29,588 bases of DNA. Origin: Protostelium mycophagum (taxonomy: Eukaryota; Evosea; Variosea; Protosteliida; Protosteliaceae). The stretch spans positions 1 through 29,588 of the forward strand of contig MZNV01001231.1 of the NCBI GenBank assembly GCA_002081555.1. The letters run 5' to 3'. Positions 13,564-23,200 of the stretch are shown one piece after another; the first letter of the stretch is position 1, and each line of letters begins with the position of its first letter. A program made the translations under genes and the position numbers. The notes below the pieces were generated by a model, which was not told where the DNA came from, searched no databases, and saw only the letters and a program-made list of their open reading frames with translations.

Positions 13564-14210
13564 ATGTGCCGTCAGAAGATGATCATCTTCTGGCACAAAA
13601 CCGTTCGAAAAATTCCCGGAATGTTATTGACAATCTACAATGATCTTTACAACCAAAACTAATAATAGACCACCCTGAAGATGTCACCCTCTATCTCACA
13701 GGTAACCCTACACATAACATTTCGCAATCTGCATCGACAGTGGTACCTTATACGGGAGCAATTATGCCAGAGATGTAAATAATTATCTTCTTCATCTCTA
13801 ATTTGCAAATTGTATTGATCACTAATCAGCATTAAATGCAAAGAGGACAGGGTCAGCAAATTGGGACATGATCTACAGTTGGTATAAGGATGCAAGCAGT
13901 GTACAGCGGGATCTCATTACCATCTCCACCACTCTCGTGTACATTATAGTTGACAAGCTCAGCTATTTAAAGAGAAATGTGCCCAAAGATCTTGCAATAA
14001 TTACATTTAATTGGAAGAGTGTATTCAACGCATATCTTCTTAATCTATTGTGTCATTAGAAGAATCTAATCATCCGGCTGCAATGTACATTCACCGTTAT
14101 CTCTCAAATAATCAATATTTTATTTCCAAGACAAAGGCACGAAACATGTCATCTTCTGATCTACTTTATAAAATACATGTGATAGAAAAGAGTATATAAA
14201 GGATACGAGG
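13564..14210. other. Intergenic region with an orphan cyclin-like open frame
   Basis: Mostly AT-rich. A plus-strand frame at 13868-14059 is described separately. A minus-strand 78-codon frame (13895-13659) shows nothing familiar. ATAAAATATT near 14115 probably serves as the poly(A) signal of the minus-strand gene at 14211-15042. TATATAAA at about 14194 on the plus strand has no recognised gene downstream. Confidence 0.35.
13868..14059 (+). pseudogene. Orphan exon or fragment resembling a cyclin box (tentative)
   Basis: A 63-codon frame reads MIYSWYKDASSVQRDLITIS, then TLVYIIVDKLSYLKR and DLAIITFNWKSVFNAYLL. The order (Val/Ile-Tyr-Ile near a Leu-rich helix, then Asn-Trp-Lys and Ala-Tyr-Leu-Leu) recalls the cyclin-Y/Pho80-type cyclin box, where NWR precedes a LLASKVWDD-type helix. 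That following helix is missing. A possible 3' splice site (TAATCAG) lies just upstream. No other exons were found, so it is a remnant, an isolated exon or a chance frame. Confidence 0.25.
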
Positions 14211-15042
14211 TTAGGAACTCCGTGTATCAGGACGTGAATGTCCGGGCAGTTGTGCCATCTTCATCTCGATGATGTCTCTTGCGATTTGAGTCGGTGTCCT
14301 TCTTGTGATATGTACGTTCTTTGCTCTGTAAGTCGTTCTTCTCCTCTTCCAGTCCCTCTCTTGTTGTTGTGTCTCTATATGGCTCATGTGATGTTGAGCA
14401 CCTGTTGATTAAGTCAACGATTGGCCATTTGTGGTGATTGTTGGGAGATTTTTCAATTCAAAAGGAAACACCTTGTTCACCGACTGCACCATTATCTGGT
14501 GTGTAATCGACATCCAAAGACAACAACCCAAGACGTTCCCTTTCCTCTTTTGCGAATCTAGATTCTGCAACATATTGTAAGTACTTCTCGTTGTGTGTGA
14601 CGGGTGCTGGAGGTGGGAAGGATGGGATTGGAAAAGGTGGAAGGTGGATCATAGGTGGAGGTGCCAAGACAGGTGGTGAAACGTAGTGATTGGGCCAACC
14701 ACCAAGCAGTTGTGGCGGTTGCATCGTAAGAGATTCGAATTGGGCATATTGGGGTTGAAATTGTGTGTGTGGTGTTAGGTTGGGAAGAGATGCGATGGGT
14801 GATGGGAATTGCTTCACGAGTGGAATTATTGACTCTGGTGCTGCGGGCGATAGATCTGATGGTAACTTGATAACAGCCTTGGCCTTATCATATGCGAAAC
14901 GAACAGATGGAATCTCCTCTTTAGGCTCATCTTCTTCTTTTTGCGTTCGTTGTCTCTTCAAGATTTGTTCTAATTCAATCTCTGTCGCGGCGATGAAGAG
15001 TTCTAGATCTGTCAACAACTCGTCTAAGTCTGTTGTGGCCAT
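14211..15042 (-). CDS. Pro-rich protein with U11-48K (SNRNP48)-like C-terminal motif
   Basis: Two exons: 15042-14472 and 14401-14211, with a 70-nt intron, giving 253 residues. It begins MATTDLDELLTDLELFI, then a hydrophilic helix and a long Pro-rich linker (PPVLAPPPMIHLPPFPIPSF). The second exon encodes ERDWKRRRTTYRAKNVHIT followed by RRTPTQIARDIIEMKMAQL. This closely parallels the conserved C-terminal segment of the U11/U12 snRNP 48-kDa protein as I remember it (YKRRRQSYRAKNVHIT, then a VIRDVI helix). That protein helps recognise U12-type 5' splice sites. The CHHC zinc finger typical of the N-terminal half of SNRNP48 is not seen, so this may be a divergent or shortened form, or another protein sharing the motif. 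The start at 15042 is preferred because the longer frame upstream runs through the divergent promoter into the SHK gene. Confidence 0.6.
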
Positions 15043-15125
15043 TGGGAAAGCGCTTGAATGGGTCAGAATGAGGTGTGATTTCGTTGTAGACAAAATCGAG
15101 ATCAAATCACATGCATTTAATCGGA
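15043..15125. promoter_or_regulatory. 83-bp shared region between divergent starts
   Basis: The start codons of the SNRNP48-like gene (-) and the SHK kinase (+) are only 83 bp apart, so both promoters and both 5' leaders must fit here or overlap the neighbouring coding sequence. A CGTTGTAGA word sits near 15082. No TATA box is obvious. Coordinated expression is an inference from the spacing. Confidence 0.5.
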
Positions 15126-17299
15126 ATGCAAGGGAGGCAAGAACCAGAGTCTTTGGGCGCTCCCGAAATATATCCCGAGGAGATCGAAGGTATGCTGACC
15201 GAATGATGCTTCCCTTCCTCAATAATACATCCTCTGAACACCACAGTCGAGGAGGAAATCGGCGCGGGCTCTTTCGGTAAAGTCTTTAAGGGAAAATGTC
15301 GTCAGAAGCCAGTCGCTATCAAGATCCTTCACAAAACTTTTGATAAGAGAACTCTGTTAGCATTCAGGAGAGAAGTGAAGATCATGTCCAAGATCTTCCA
15401 TCCCAACATCTGCCTCTTTATGGTATGTCTGGTTTATGCCGATCTAATGATGATCGTGACATGTGCAGGGCGCCTGCCTGCTTCCAGATAAGCCTTGCAT
15501 GATGGTCACTGAACTGTTACCAAAAGGCGATGTTGAGTCTCTCCTCCATGACTCGAAAGTTACATTGAGTCTGTTTCTGCGCATGAAAATGGCGAGGGAT
15601 GCCGCTTACGGCATGAATTGGCTGCACTGCTCCAACCCAGTCTTCATACACAGAGATTTAAAGTCATCCAATCTTTTAGTGGACAACAACATGAGCGTGA
15701 AAGGTAATATTCAAACAAATTGTGCATTCTCAAAGAGGTCATGATCAATGATTCACCGAGTGATGAAATCAATTGATGATCTCGAAAATGGAGATTGTCG
15801 TGAATAATAATGATACAAACCAAAGTTGTATTGAATATTCATAGTTTGTGATTTTGGATTATCACAGTTGATTCCCAGAGATCAGAAAGTGAAAGACAGA
15901 CAAAACGCCAAAGGAACTCCTCTTTGGATGGCCCCAGAGGTAATTCTCGATATTTTGGCGCCAAATTCAAATTTTGAAAACAACATCAGGTCATGATGTT
16001 CAGAGAATTCGACGAAAAGTGCGACGTATACTCTTTCGGGTAAATTTCATGTTCTATGAATGTCCTATTGGAATGAAACTGAACCATCCAGCATCGTGCT
16101 TTGGGAGATGCTCACAAGACTCGAGCCTTTCGCTCAGTACAACTCTTTCGACAAATTCAAAGACGACGTCTGCAACAAAGGAGTCCGACCAGAGATACCC
16201 GCAGATTGTGTACCCTCTTTAGCACAGCTCATATCCATCATGTGGTCAGGTGATCATCTTTAGAACTTGTTCAGTTGGCGCGAAGCCGATTTCGTTTTTG
16301 TGCCACAGCGTGCTTGTTTACAATTGCATTGTAGTTTAACTTGTGATCGCATCGTATAAAATGACCCATCCTTTCCCGCCAGAATTTTCCTCGAATTCTG
16401 GCAGAAATCTCACCGAAATTTCACAGGTGATCCAGGACAGAGACCTTCGTTTGAGACCATTATCGACAGGTTGCACATGGTCATTGTAGATATAGCCGTC
16501 AGAGATCCCAACGCCAACCGTTTTTGGAAGAATCATTTCCTCAAGAGGGTCAGTTCTCGTTGTAGAATCACAAAAAAGGCGGGAAAATAATGACATTGTG
16601 CAGGAAGAAGTGAACTGGAAAGAGTTTTTGGACTCTTTTATCTCTTACACTGGCCTGCAAGACAACGCCTTGCGAGACAAGAACATCACCAGTCTCCACG
16701 CACTGCTCGGTGAGAAAGTGTCTGGCACATCCCTGGAAAGCGCGTCTAAAAATAGACTGACAAGTGTACAGAGCCCAAGAAGGACGAGGGAGGGTCTGAG
16801 GCGGTGTCTGTGGAGCAATTCGGAAGGATAATCGATTGGTTTGGCATGGAGCCAGGAAGACCTCGAAACCCAGAGGAAGAGGAACCCCTCACCGTTTGCG
16901 ACCGAGTAAGCCATCTTCCCGCCAAAATCTTGTTCTCAAGACAATCTTGACTCGTTGTAGATGAGAGAATTGTTGCAGAAGAGTTGGTTTCACGGTGAGA
17001 TCAGCACACAAGAGGCAAACCAGAAGCTCGGCACTCTGCCTGGAGGAACCTTTCTTGTCCGTTTCAGCTCCACACATCCGGGCAGTTATACCATCTCTAG
17101 TGTCCCCCACAATGGCGGCAAAGTGAAGCACCAGAGAGTGTCTTATGCCGCTGGACAGGGTTACACTCTGAACGGGATCACAAGGGAGTCTTTGGAGGAG
17201 ATCGTGAGGGATTCTGACAACCTCTACATACCTTGTCCGGGAAGCAAATACCAGTCTTTGTTTATAGACCAGCCGCAGGACCTGCTGGGCTACACTTGA
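15126..17299 (+). CDS. SHK-type protein kinase with C-terminal SH2 domain
   Basis: Start ATG 15126 (MQGRQEPESLGAPEIYPEEI). The kinase domain follows at once: GAGSFGKVFKG, VAIKILHK, HPNICLFMGACL, HRDLKSSNLLV, VCDFGLSQLI, GTPLWMAPE, CDVYSFGIVLWEML and DPGQRPSF. A linker comes next, then a C-terminal SH2 domain (from about 16960): SWFHGEISTQEANQKLG, GTFLVRFSS with the phosphotyrosine-binding Arg, GSYTISSV and YTLNGITRESLEEIV. It ends LLGYT* at 17297-17299. Kinase first and SH2 last is the order of the Dictyostelium SHK family, which is tyrosine-kinase-like and can phosphorylate Ser/Thr and Tyr. It probably works in phosphotyrosine signalling at the membrane. About ten exons. The acceptor for the SH2 exon is TTGTAG inside a GTTGTAGAT word. 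The long intron at about 16248-16427 holds CCCGCC and GAAATTTC words. Confidence 0.92.
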
Positions 17300-17828
17300 T
17301 AAAAGCAAGCATCGAAGTGTTTTGTCATTGTTGTCATTGAAAAATAATGTTCCAACTGTCGATGATCCCTCTCCACGAAACCTGGAAGTCTACCTCCATC
17401 ATATAAAAAGGGAATATTATCTACAACTAAACACACACTGAATGCTTGCCTCCTGTGATCAGTTTGTAAATTCTCTGCAAAACATTTGTAAGCTTTTGTG
17501 TGTACAGACTGGGTGGAAATTTGCATTCAGTTTGTGGTGAGTTGTAGATGAATGCACTATAATATTCCCTTTTTATATGATGACCTCTCAACCCATGCGA
17601 TCTCCACCTCAAGCCTCCTCATGTGTGATTCGACCGAAAACTCAACGAGTACGACTCCCGATCCTCATGCAAAAAGGGGATGTCACCATGTTCGTTTTCA
17701 TTGCCACATGCCCGCAATTGACTTGTGTTGGACATTTCGAAGGAATGACACTACGTGTACTTTCCATTTGAAGTAGAAAGAAACAACAATGTGAATAAAC
17801 ATCTTATAGTCGTGTAAATAATCATTTT
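17300..17828. other. Convergent gap holding the foldback repeat
   Basis: Lies between the 3' ends of the SHK gene (+) and the GARP gene (-). Apart from the foldback, short frames at 17552-17776 (both strands) show no family signature. GTTGTAGAT and its complement occur in the two arms of the foldback. Confidence 0.4.
17398..17582. repeat. Foldback inverted repeat
   Basis: The left arm (17398-17446) and right arm (17523-17582) are inverted copies. The outer 24 bp are identical (17398-17421 against 17559-17582, containing TATAAAAAGGGAATATT). The inner 25 bp match with 3 differences (17422-17446 against 17523-17547). The right arm carries 11 extra bases (17548-17558). The loop is 76 nt. No reading frame spans it and no target-site duplication is obvious by eye. 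It may be a MITE-like foldback element or a locally inverted duplication. Confidence 0.75.
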
Positions 17829-18627
17829 TTATGAAGATAAGAGGGGAGCTATTGAATACATGGCTGGTGAGGCTTTTGGCTTCTTGCTGCAATTCTTTCT
17901 TCCTATTTTTTGCAGATACTTCTGAAAATGAGAGGCGACTTTCAATCTGGTCAGACCTTCCATTGGTACTCCCGCTGATCTCATGGCCAACATGATCCTC
18001 TTTGGTGTGGCATTCTCTCCGAGTGATTCGTAGGCGAGGACGAATGATTCATGCAGCTCTTGACTCCAAGCGAACCGTCTGGGCGTGATCAAATTTACGT
18101 TGTATCGCTGGTCGTTGTAGCCGCTAGTCGGTGTCTGAATGTGAGAGGGTGCCATGTTTCTGGGAGCATTTGTTTGTTGAGGATGGGCAGTTTGCTGTGG
18201 AAATGTGTTCACTAGAGGTCTTTGAACCACACTTGTGGGCATGTATTGCTGTTGTGTGGCGTGAACCATGTATGGATACGGTATGGTACCCATATTGTTG
18301 TATGAAATCGTTGTTGGCTTGACATTATAGTCAAATGAAGGATTGTAGGAAGGTTCTGTGTATCCAGGTAGGAAGTTCATGGGGTAAGAAGGCTCTGGAG
18401 AGCTCTCAGGAGTTAACTAAACGTACAAGTCAGCCAAATTCGAAACAAAAGCACAAATTTTTGTGATGCCGCTGAAGAATCATTGCTTCAAGAAAAAGGA
18501 TACTGCTCACCTCTTCGTCAACGACATCAGATGACAGGAATTCAGAGTATAAAATGTCCTCGTTTTGAAAGAGGTAATTGTTCCAATCCATGACAAAATC
18601 CAAAGTATAGAGTTCGTTATCAATCAT
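17829..18627 (-). CDS. GARP/Myb-like (SHLQKY-type) DNA-binding protein
   Basis: Two exons (18627-18511 and 18416-17829), 234 residues. Exon 1 is acidic and aromatic (MIDNELYTLDFVMDWNNYLF), like an activation segment. The middle is Gln/Pro/Tyr/Asn-rich and probably disordered. The DNA-binding domain lies near residues 160-215: RFAWSQELHESFVLAYESLG, ATPKRIMLAMRSAGV, then LTRLKVASHFQKYLQK. It matches the single Myb-like helix-turn-helix of GARP proteins (plant type-B response regulators, PHR) and amoebozoan SHxQKY proteins; the hallmark here is ASHFQKYL. No receiver domain is present, so it is not a complete type-B response regulator. Short basic C-terminal tail (KIGRKNCSKKPK). Nuclear transcription factor by family; targets are unknown. 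Confidence 0.85.
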
Positions 18628-19491
18628 ACTATTTTTCTTATTCTCTTCGAGCGTGTCCCGTTGAGAGATCGTTTCGTGATGCGTGCGTGTTGCGGTTGTT
18701 GAGACTTTGAGAACGGTTCAATCCCAAACGAGGGTCGACATTTCAGATGTAATAATTTTCCGCTTGTCCTTAACAACCAGGCATACATTTGGAAAGTCCG
18801 GTAGAATTTGCAATTATTTTTGTTCAATCTTTTTCCTATGATCGGTTGCTAGGCACCTTACGACACCGAAATTCACTCAGATTTCCTCCAGTTTTACAGC
18901 TGAATTTAACCGTTTTCGACAAGAGAAACACAGACGAAGCTCCAGCTTTGGAAATTGAAGCCAGAAAAGCCACCAAGAACACCAGGTGGTGGTGTGGTGC
19001 TCAGAGGAGGAGGTTTTACGGCCACTAAAGATATAAAACAGCGGGCCAAAATGATAATTCGATAATTCGATGAAGCCGAAATCGTTGTGCACGGTGTTGA
19101 GTTGGGCACACCAGGGCACCCTGTGTCCACATTAGAGCTTGAGACGTGGTCAGTCTTATTGTGTTAAACTTGTGTTTGCTGCGGCTCACTGGCGTGGAGA
19201 TTTTTATGAAGAATGAATGTCAACCAGAGGCTCTATGATGAAAATATATTCTCGATTTCTGATGCACGAGAAGGGCTGGGTTGCCAAAATCACAAAATTG
19301 TTGGACTCAAAGAAAGGATAGGGCAATGTGGCCGCCCCTAACCCTTTTGACCTCTATCCGGCTGTTCCTGGCTTTCTGCAAACACTTCGAAGAGTTTTCT
19401 AAATAATTTACCGGAAATTTCACTATCAATGATGACGACAAAATCTCTCTTTCGCCGCATCTTCCGTCTCACAGTGCACAGCCACGTTACG
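18628..19491. other. Gap upstream of divergent genes; small unassigned frames
   Basis: Holds the promoters of the GARP gene (-) and the small coiled-coil gene (+). Overlapping frames around 18790-19130 are open on both strands. The best-looking is a plus-strand run ending about 19069 that contains KPPRTPGGGVVLRGGGFTAT, but it has no ATG in frame and no recognised family. GATATAAAAC near 19029 resembles a TATA box. GAAATTTC occurs near 19414. Confidence 0.3.
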
Positions 19492-20119
19492 ATGGATCAA
19501 CCGAAGGCAAATAGGTCCAGAGATGAGCTCTTAGATGACCTAAAATCGAAAGATGCCGAGGTCCAGGCATTGAAGAAGCAGATCGAAGAATTTAAGAAGG
19601 TGATTCGTCTCATACTCGTAGATCTCTGAGTTAAATAAGGTAATGGGAAGCCCTACCGCCCTATTCAAGAGAGGACAAACCCTATATCGCCGTACCTCTT
19701 TTGTGGAGATCCCCACTCTGGCTGAGGTAACAGCACAATCATATGATGGCATTGAAAAGAAATATAGAAGACGGCATCTCCTGCTCTTCAAAAGTCTTTT
19801 GTCCACCTTCCTACTGCTTTCGCACCTGCACCACAGCGCGAATCTCCAGCAGTTCCTGATCAACCCCCCACCGAGCCAACATTGACTCCGGGAGCTCCGG
19901 GAATGTTCAAGGTATGTGTTGGCAACAATCGTGAAGGAAAACATGATTTAATGTCGTAGAAATTGAAAAAAAAGCCACCTGGACCTCTTCGTCAATCCCA
20001 CACTCTGAGTACTATGCATCTAATGCAAAAGTTTAAGCAACCTGCACCTGGCAAGGTGATATCATCTCCAACATTATTTCACGATCGACACCCTGACTGC
20101 CAATCTCTCGTCGCAGTAA
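19492..20119 (+). CDS. Small protein with N-terminal coiled coil, unknown function
   Basis: Begins MDQPKANRSRDELLDDLKSK and continues as a short coiled coil to about residue 36; an in-frame ATG at 19429 would add 21 residues. Later exons give LFKRGQTLYRRTSFVEIPTL, a Pro-rich stretch (QPPTEPTLTPGAPGMF) and a basic end (KKLKKKPPGPLRQSHTLSTM ... KQPAPGK). Introns at about 19600-19631, 19727-19765 and 19911-19959 have good GT-AG ends. If a fourth intron is used, the protein stops right after it at 20117-20119; unspliced, it would run on to 20181. AATAAA lies at about 20178. I recognise no family. It could also be joined to the next gene. Confidence 0.6.
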
Positions 20120-20211
20120 AGCTGCATTCCATCTCTACATCTGCGGTCTACTTTGTACAGATACTTGTTTATACACAATAAAATTCGCACCTCTAAAGAT
20201 CCCACATCAGA

Positions 20212-23200
20212 ATGACCCTCACCGACACAGCTCGACCGTTTTGCAGAGCACCATCGCCTTCAAGAAGAAGCCCTCCGTTCCCAAAACTGGAAGAGATGGG
20301 GACCTTATCTTTCTGATCGTCAGTGGGGAACCGTCAGAGAAGATTACTCACATGATGGAAACTGCTGGAGTTACTTTTCTCATGATCAGTCGAGGAGCAG
20401 AGCTTATAGATGGGGAGAGGACGGCCTTCTTGGAATAAGTGACAGACGTGAGGAGAAATCTCGTTGTAGATGGTCAAATTCTTGTTTTACAAACATTTTG
20501 TAATTTTCTAGCCAAAGACTGCGAGAATTAAACATAACGTTTTTTCTAAAAGAATTTCCATTCCACCAGCAAAATTATCGAGAATTTACTTCCTCGTTGT
20601 AGATGCCAAAACATATTGAAATTGTACAGAGTGCAGATTGTGCTTTGGCATAGCTCTGTGGAACGGAAAGGATCCCATTCTGAAGGAGAGACTCTTCGGT
20701 CTCACAGGACCCGAGGGTAACCACGGTGAAGACGTGAAGGAACAATATTTCTATTTAGAAAGCACACCTACACATTCATACATGAAAGCGTTGTATAAAT
20801 ACCCCCAGAATGAATTTCCTTACAGCGATTTGGTGCACAGAAACGCTGGGTGAGTTTTTCTGGCTCGTTGTAGATGTGGTAAATAAAACATTCATTGAAA
20901 AAAATCAGCCGCAGCCGTTCAGAGGACGAATACGAACTGTTGGACACTGGAATTTTCGATGAAAATAAATACTTCGACGTTGAGGTGAGTCCGTCATCCG
21001 TTTTCCCGCCAAAAAATAATTCAAATAGGTGGTATATGCCAAAGAAACTGCCGAAGATATGTGCATTCGCATAAATGTGTCCAACAGAGGATCTGAAGAG
21101 GCGACATGTCACCTGCTCCCGACACTTTGGGCCCGAAACTCCTGGTCTTGGGGTTACAAATCCGAAGGTAACCACAACGACTATTATTTGTTTCTGAGGA
21201 TATTCCACCGTCTACAACACTGTAGATGATAGTTTCACTGAAATATACAGGACATTGGAGCAAGCCGGAGTTTAGTTTGAAAGGCAACAAGGTTTGCATA
21301 GAACAAGAGAGTTTGGGAAATTATTACTTCGAAGTGGACACGATCCAAAACTTTGAGCCTCCGTCAAAATCCTTCTTGGCCCAAGTGAGTTTCATTCGAA
21401 TGAAACGTACAATTGTGACGTCTTGTTTTGTTGTGTGCAATTACAACGTGGCGGCAGAGCCGCAGATCTAAAGACGAAGCTGTGAAAGCCACAGACACAA
21501 CCTGACATGTCAAAATGAAGCAAATAAAACCAAATATACCATAATAGAATGAAAACATACGTCTCATTCAAGAAGGAGACACAATGGCTTTTCACTGAGA
21601 ACGAATCTAATCACGAGATTTGGGGCGGTAAGAACGAGACACCTTACGTTAAGGATTCTTTCCACAAATACGTCATCAATGGGGATAAGAAGGCTGTGAA
21701 TCCAGAGAAGAAGGGTGAACAGTTTGTTTTTGTACATTTCTGTCGTTGTTGGGAATTTGTGAGGCTACAACAAATTCGTTCTTGTCGCAAAGAAAGCAAC
21801 TTTCTCATCTACAACGATGTTTTTTAGCCCGAAAAGAGACTGAAAGGTCATGAGAGTTGTAGATTGACAAAAATCAGGTACCAAAGTGACGTGTCACCAC
21901 GTCCTCAGAATCCCCGCCGGCTCCACAGCAACCGTGAATTTACGTCTTTATGCGGAAAAATCCGCGCCGAGACCGTCTCACCACGGTGTCTTTGGACAGC
22001 CTTTCTCTCACACTCTGAGCGTCAGAGCACAAGAGTCTCAAGCCTTTTATGACGACAAGATCCCCAGCACTCTGACTCCCGAAGAGAGGTGACGTTTTAC
22101 AGCATTGTAGATGAAGGATTGTGCGATCATTTGAGAATGACACGAAAATGCGACTATTATTGTTCTGCTATATCTTTGCAAAGAATACGCATCTCCGCGG
22201 CAAAGCCACTAGCCAGAACTGCTTCACCATTCTTTAGCTCCTTGTGGTCAATGCTGACTGTGTCAGGAATGTGTCTGTGCAAGCATATGCCGGACTTTTG
22301 TGGACTAAGCAGTACTACCACTACAGAGTCAAGGAATGGCTTGCCGGTGACCCAGCAACCGTGAGTTTTCCACGAAATTTTCCAACTCCGAATTTTCCGC
22401 GAAATTTCGGGACCGACTCCTCCAGGTCAAACCACCCGTCGGGCATCAAAAAGGAAGGAATATGGATTGGGGTCATCTTGACACTCGTGATATCATATCT
22501 ATGCCTGACTGTTGGGAATATCCCTGGTTTGCAGTGTGGGATTTGGCTTTCCACTGTGTCGTATTCGCGTTGATCGACGTCGATTTTGCCAAACAACAGC
22601 TGCTGTTGATGCTGAGAGAATGGTGGGTGTTCGGGCTGGTTGTAGATGTGTGATGACGTCATCAGGTACCAGCATCCTAACGGGGCTCTTCCCGCGTATG
22701 AATTCAACTTTTCTGACGTGAATCCTCCCGGTGAGATTCGAAATTTGAATCCGCCATTTTGGCGGCAAAATTTAATCTGACACAAACAGTTCACGCTTGG
22801 GCTTGCTGGCGCGTCTACAAAGCGTCAGGCGAAGAGGGAAACAGAGACAGAGTCTTCTTGGCCAGAGCCTTCCAGAAGTTACTTCTGAACTTCACTTGGT
22901 GGGTGAACCGAAAGGACATCAACGGGGAGCACATCTTCTCTGGAGGTTTCTTGGGGCTAGAGTGAGTACTCGTTGTAGATGGATCGTGTGGCACAAATCT
23001 TTGAGACGATGGATACTGACTGAGCACAGTAACATCGGAGTATTTGATAGAAGCAAAGGCATCGGCGAGGGTAACACCTTAGAACAAGCTGACGGAACAG
23101 CATGGATGGGATTTTACTGTGTCTATATGCTAAAAATAGCCCTCGAACTTGCAGAGGAAGATCTCGTGTACGAAGACGTCGCTTCCAAATTCTTCGAGCA

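Noticed and set aside
14190-14215. Minus-strand GTATCCTTT next to TTCCTAAC, resembling U12-type intron signals, at the end of the SNRNP48-like gene
   Set aside because: It lies at or after the stop codon with no downstream exon found, and the branch-like word precedes the 5'-site-like word. Probably coincidence, although tempting beside a minor-spliceosome protein.
17290-17776. Short frames overlapping the foldback repeat
   Set aside because: They run through the inverted repeat and show no family signature or supporting splice structure.
18789-19130. Overlapping open frames on both strands with Gly/Pro-rich stretches
   Set aside because: No initiator in the best frame, no convincing splice partners and no family signature.
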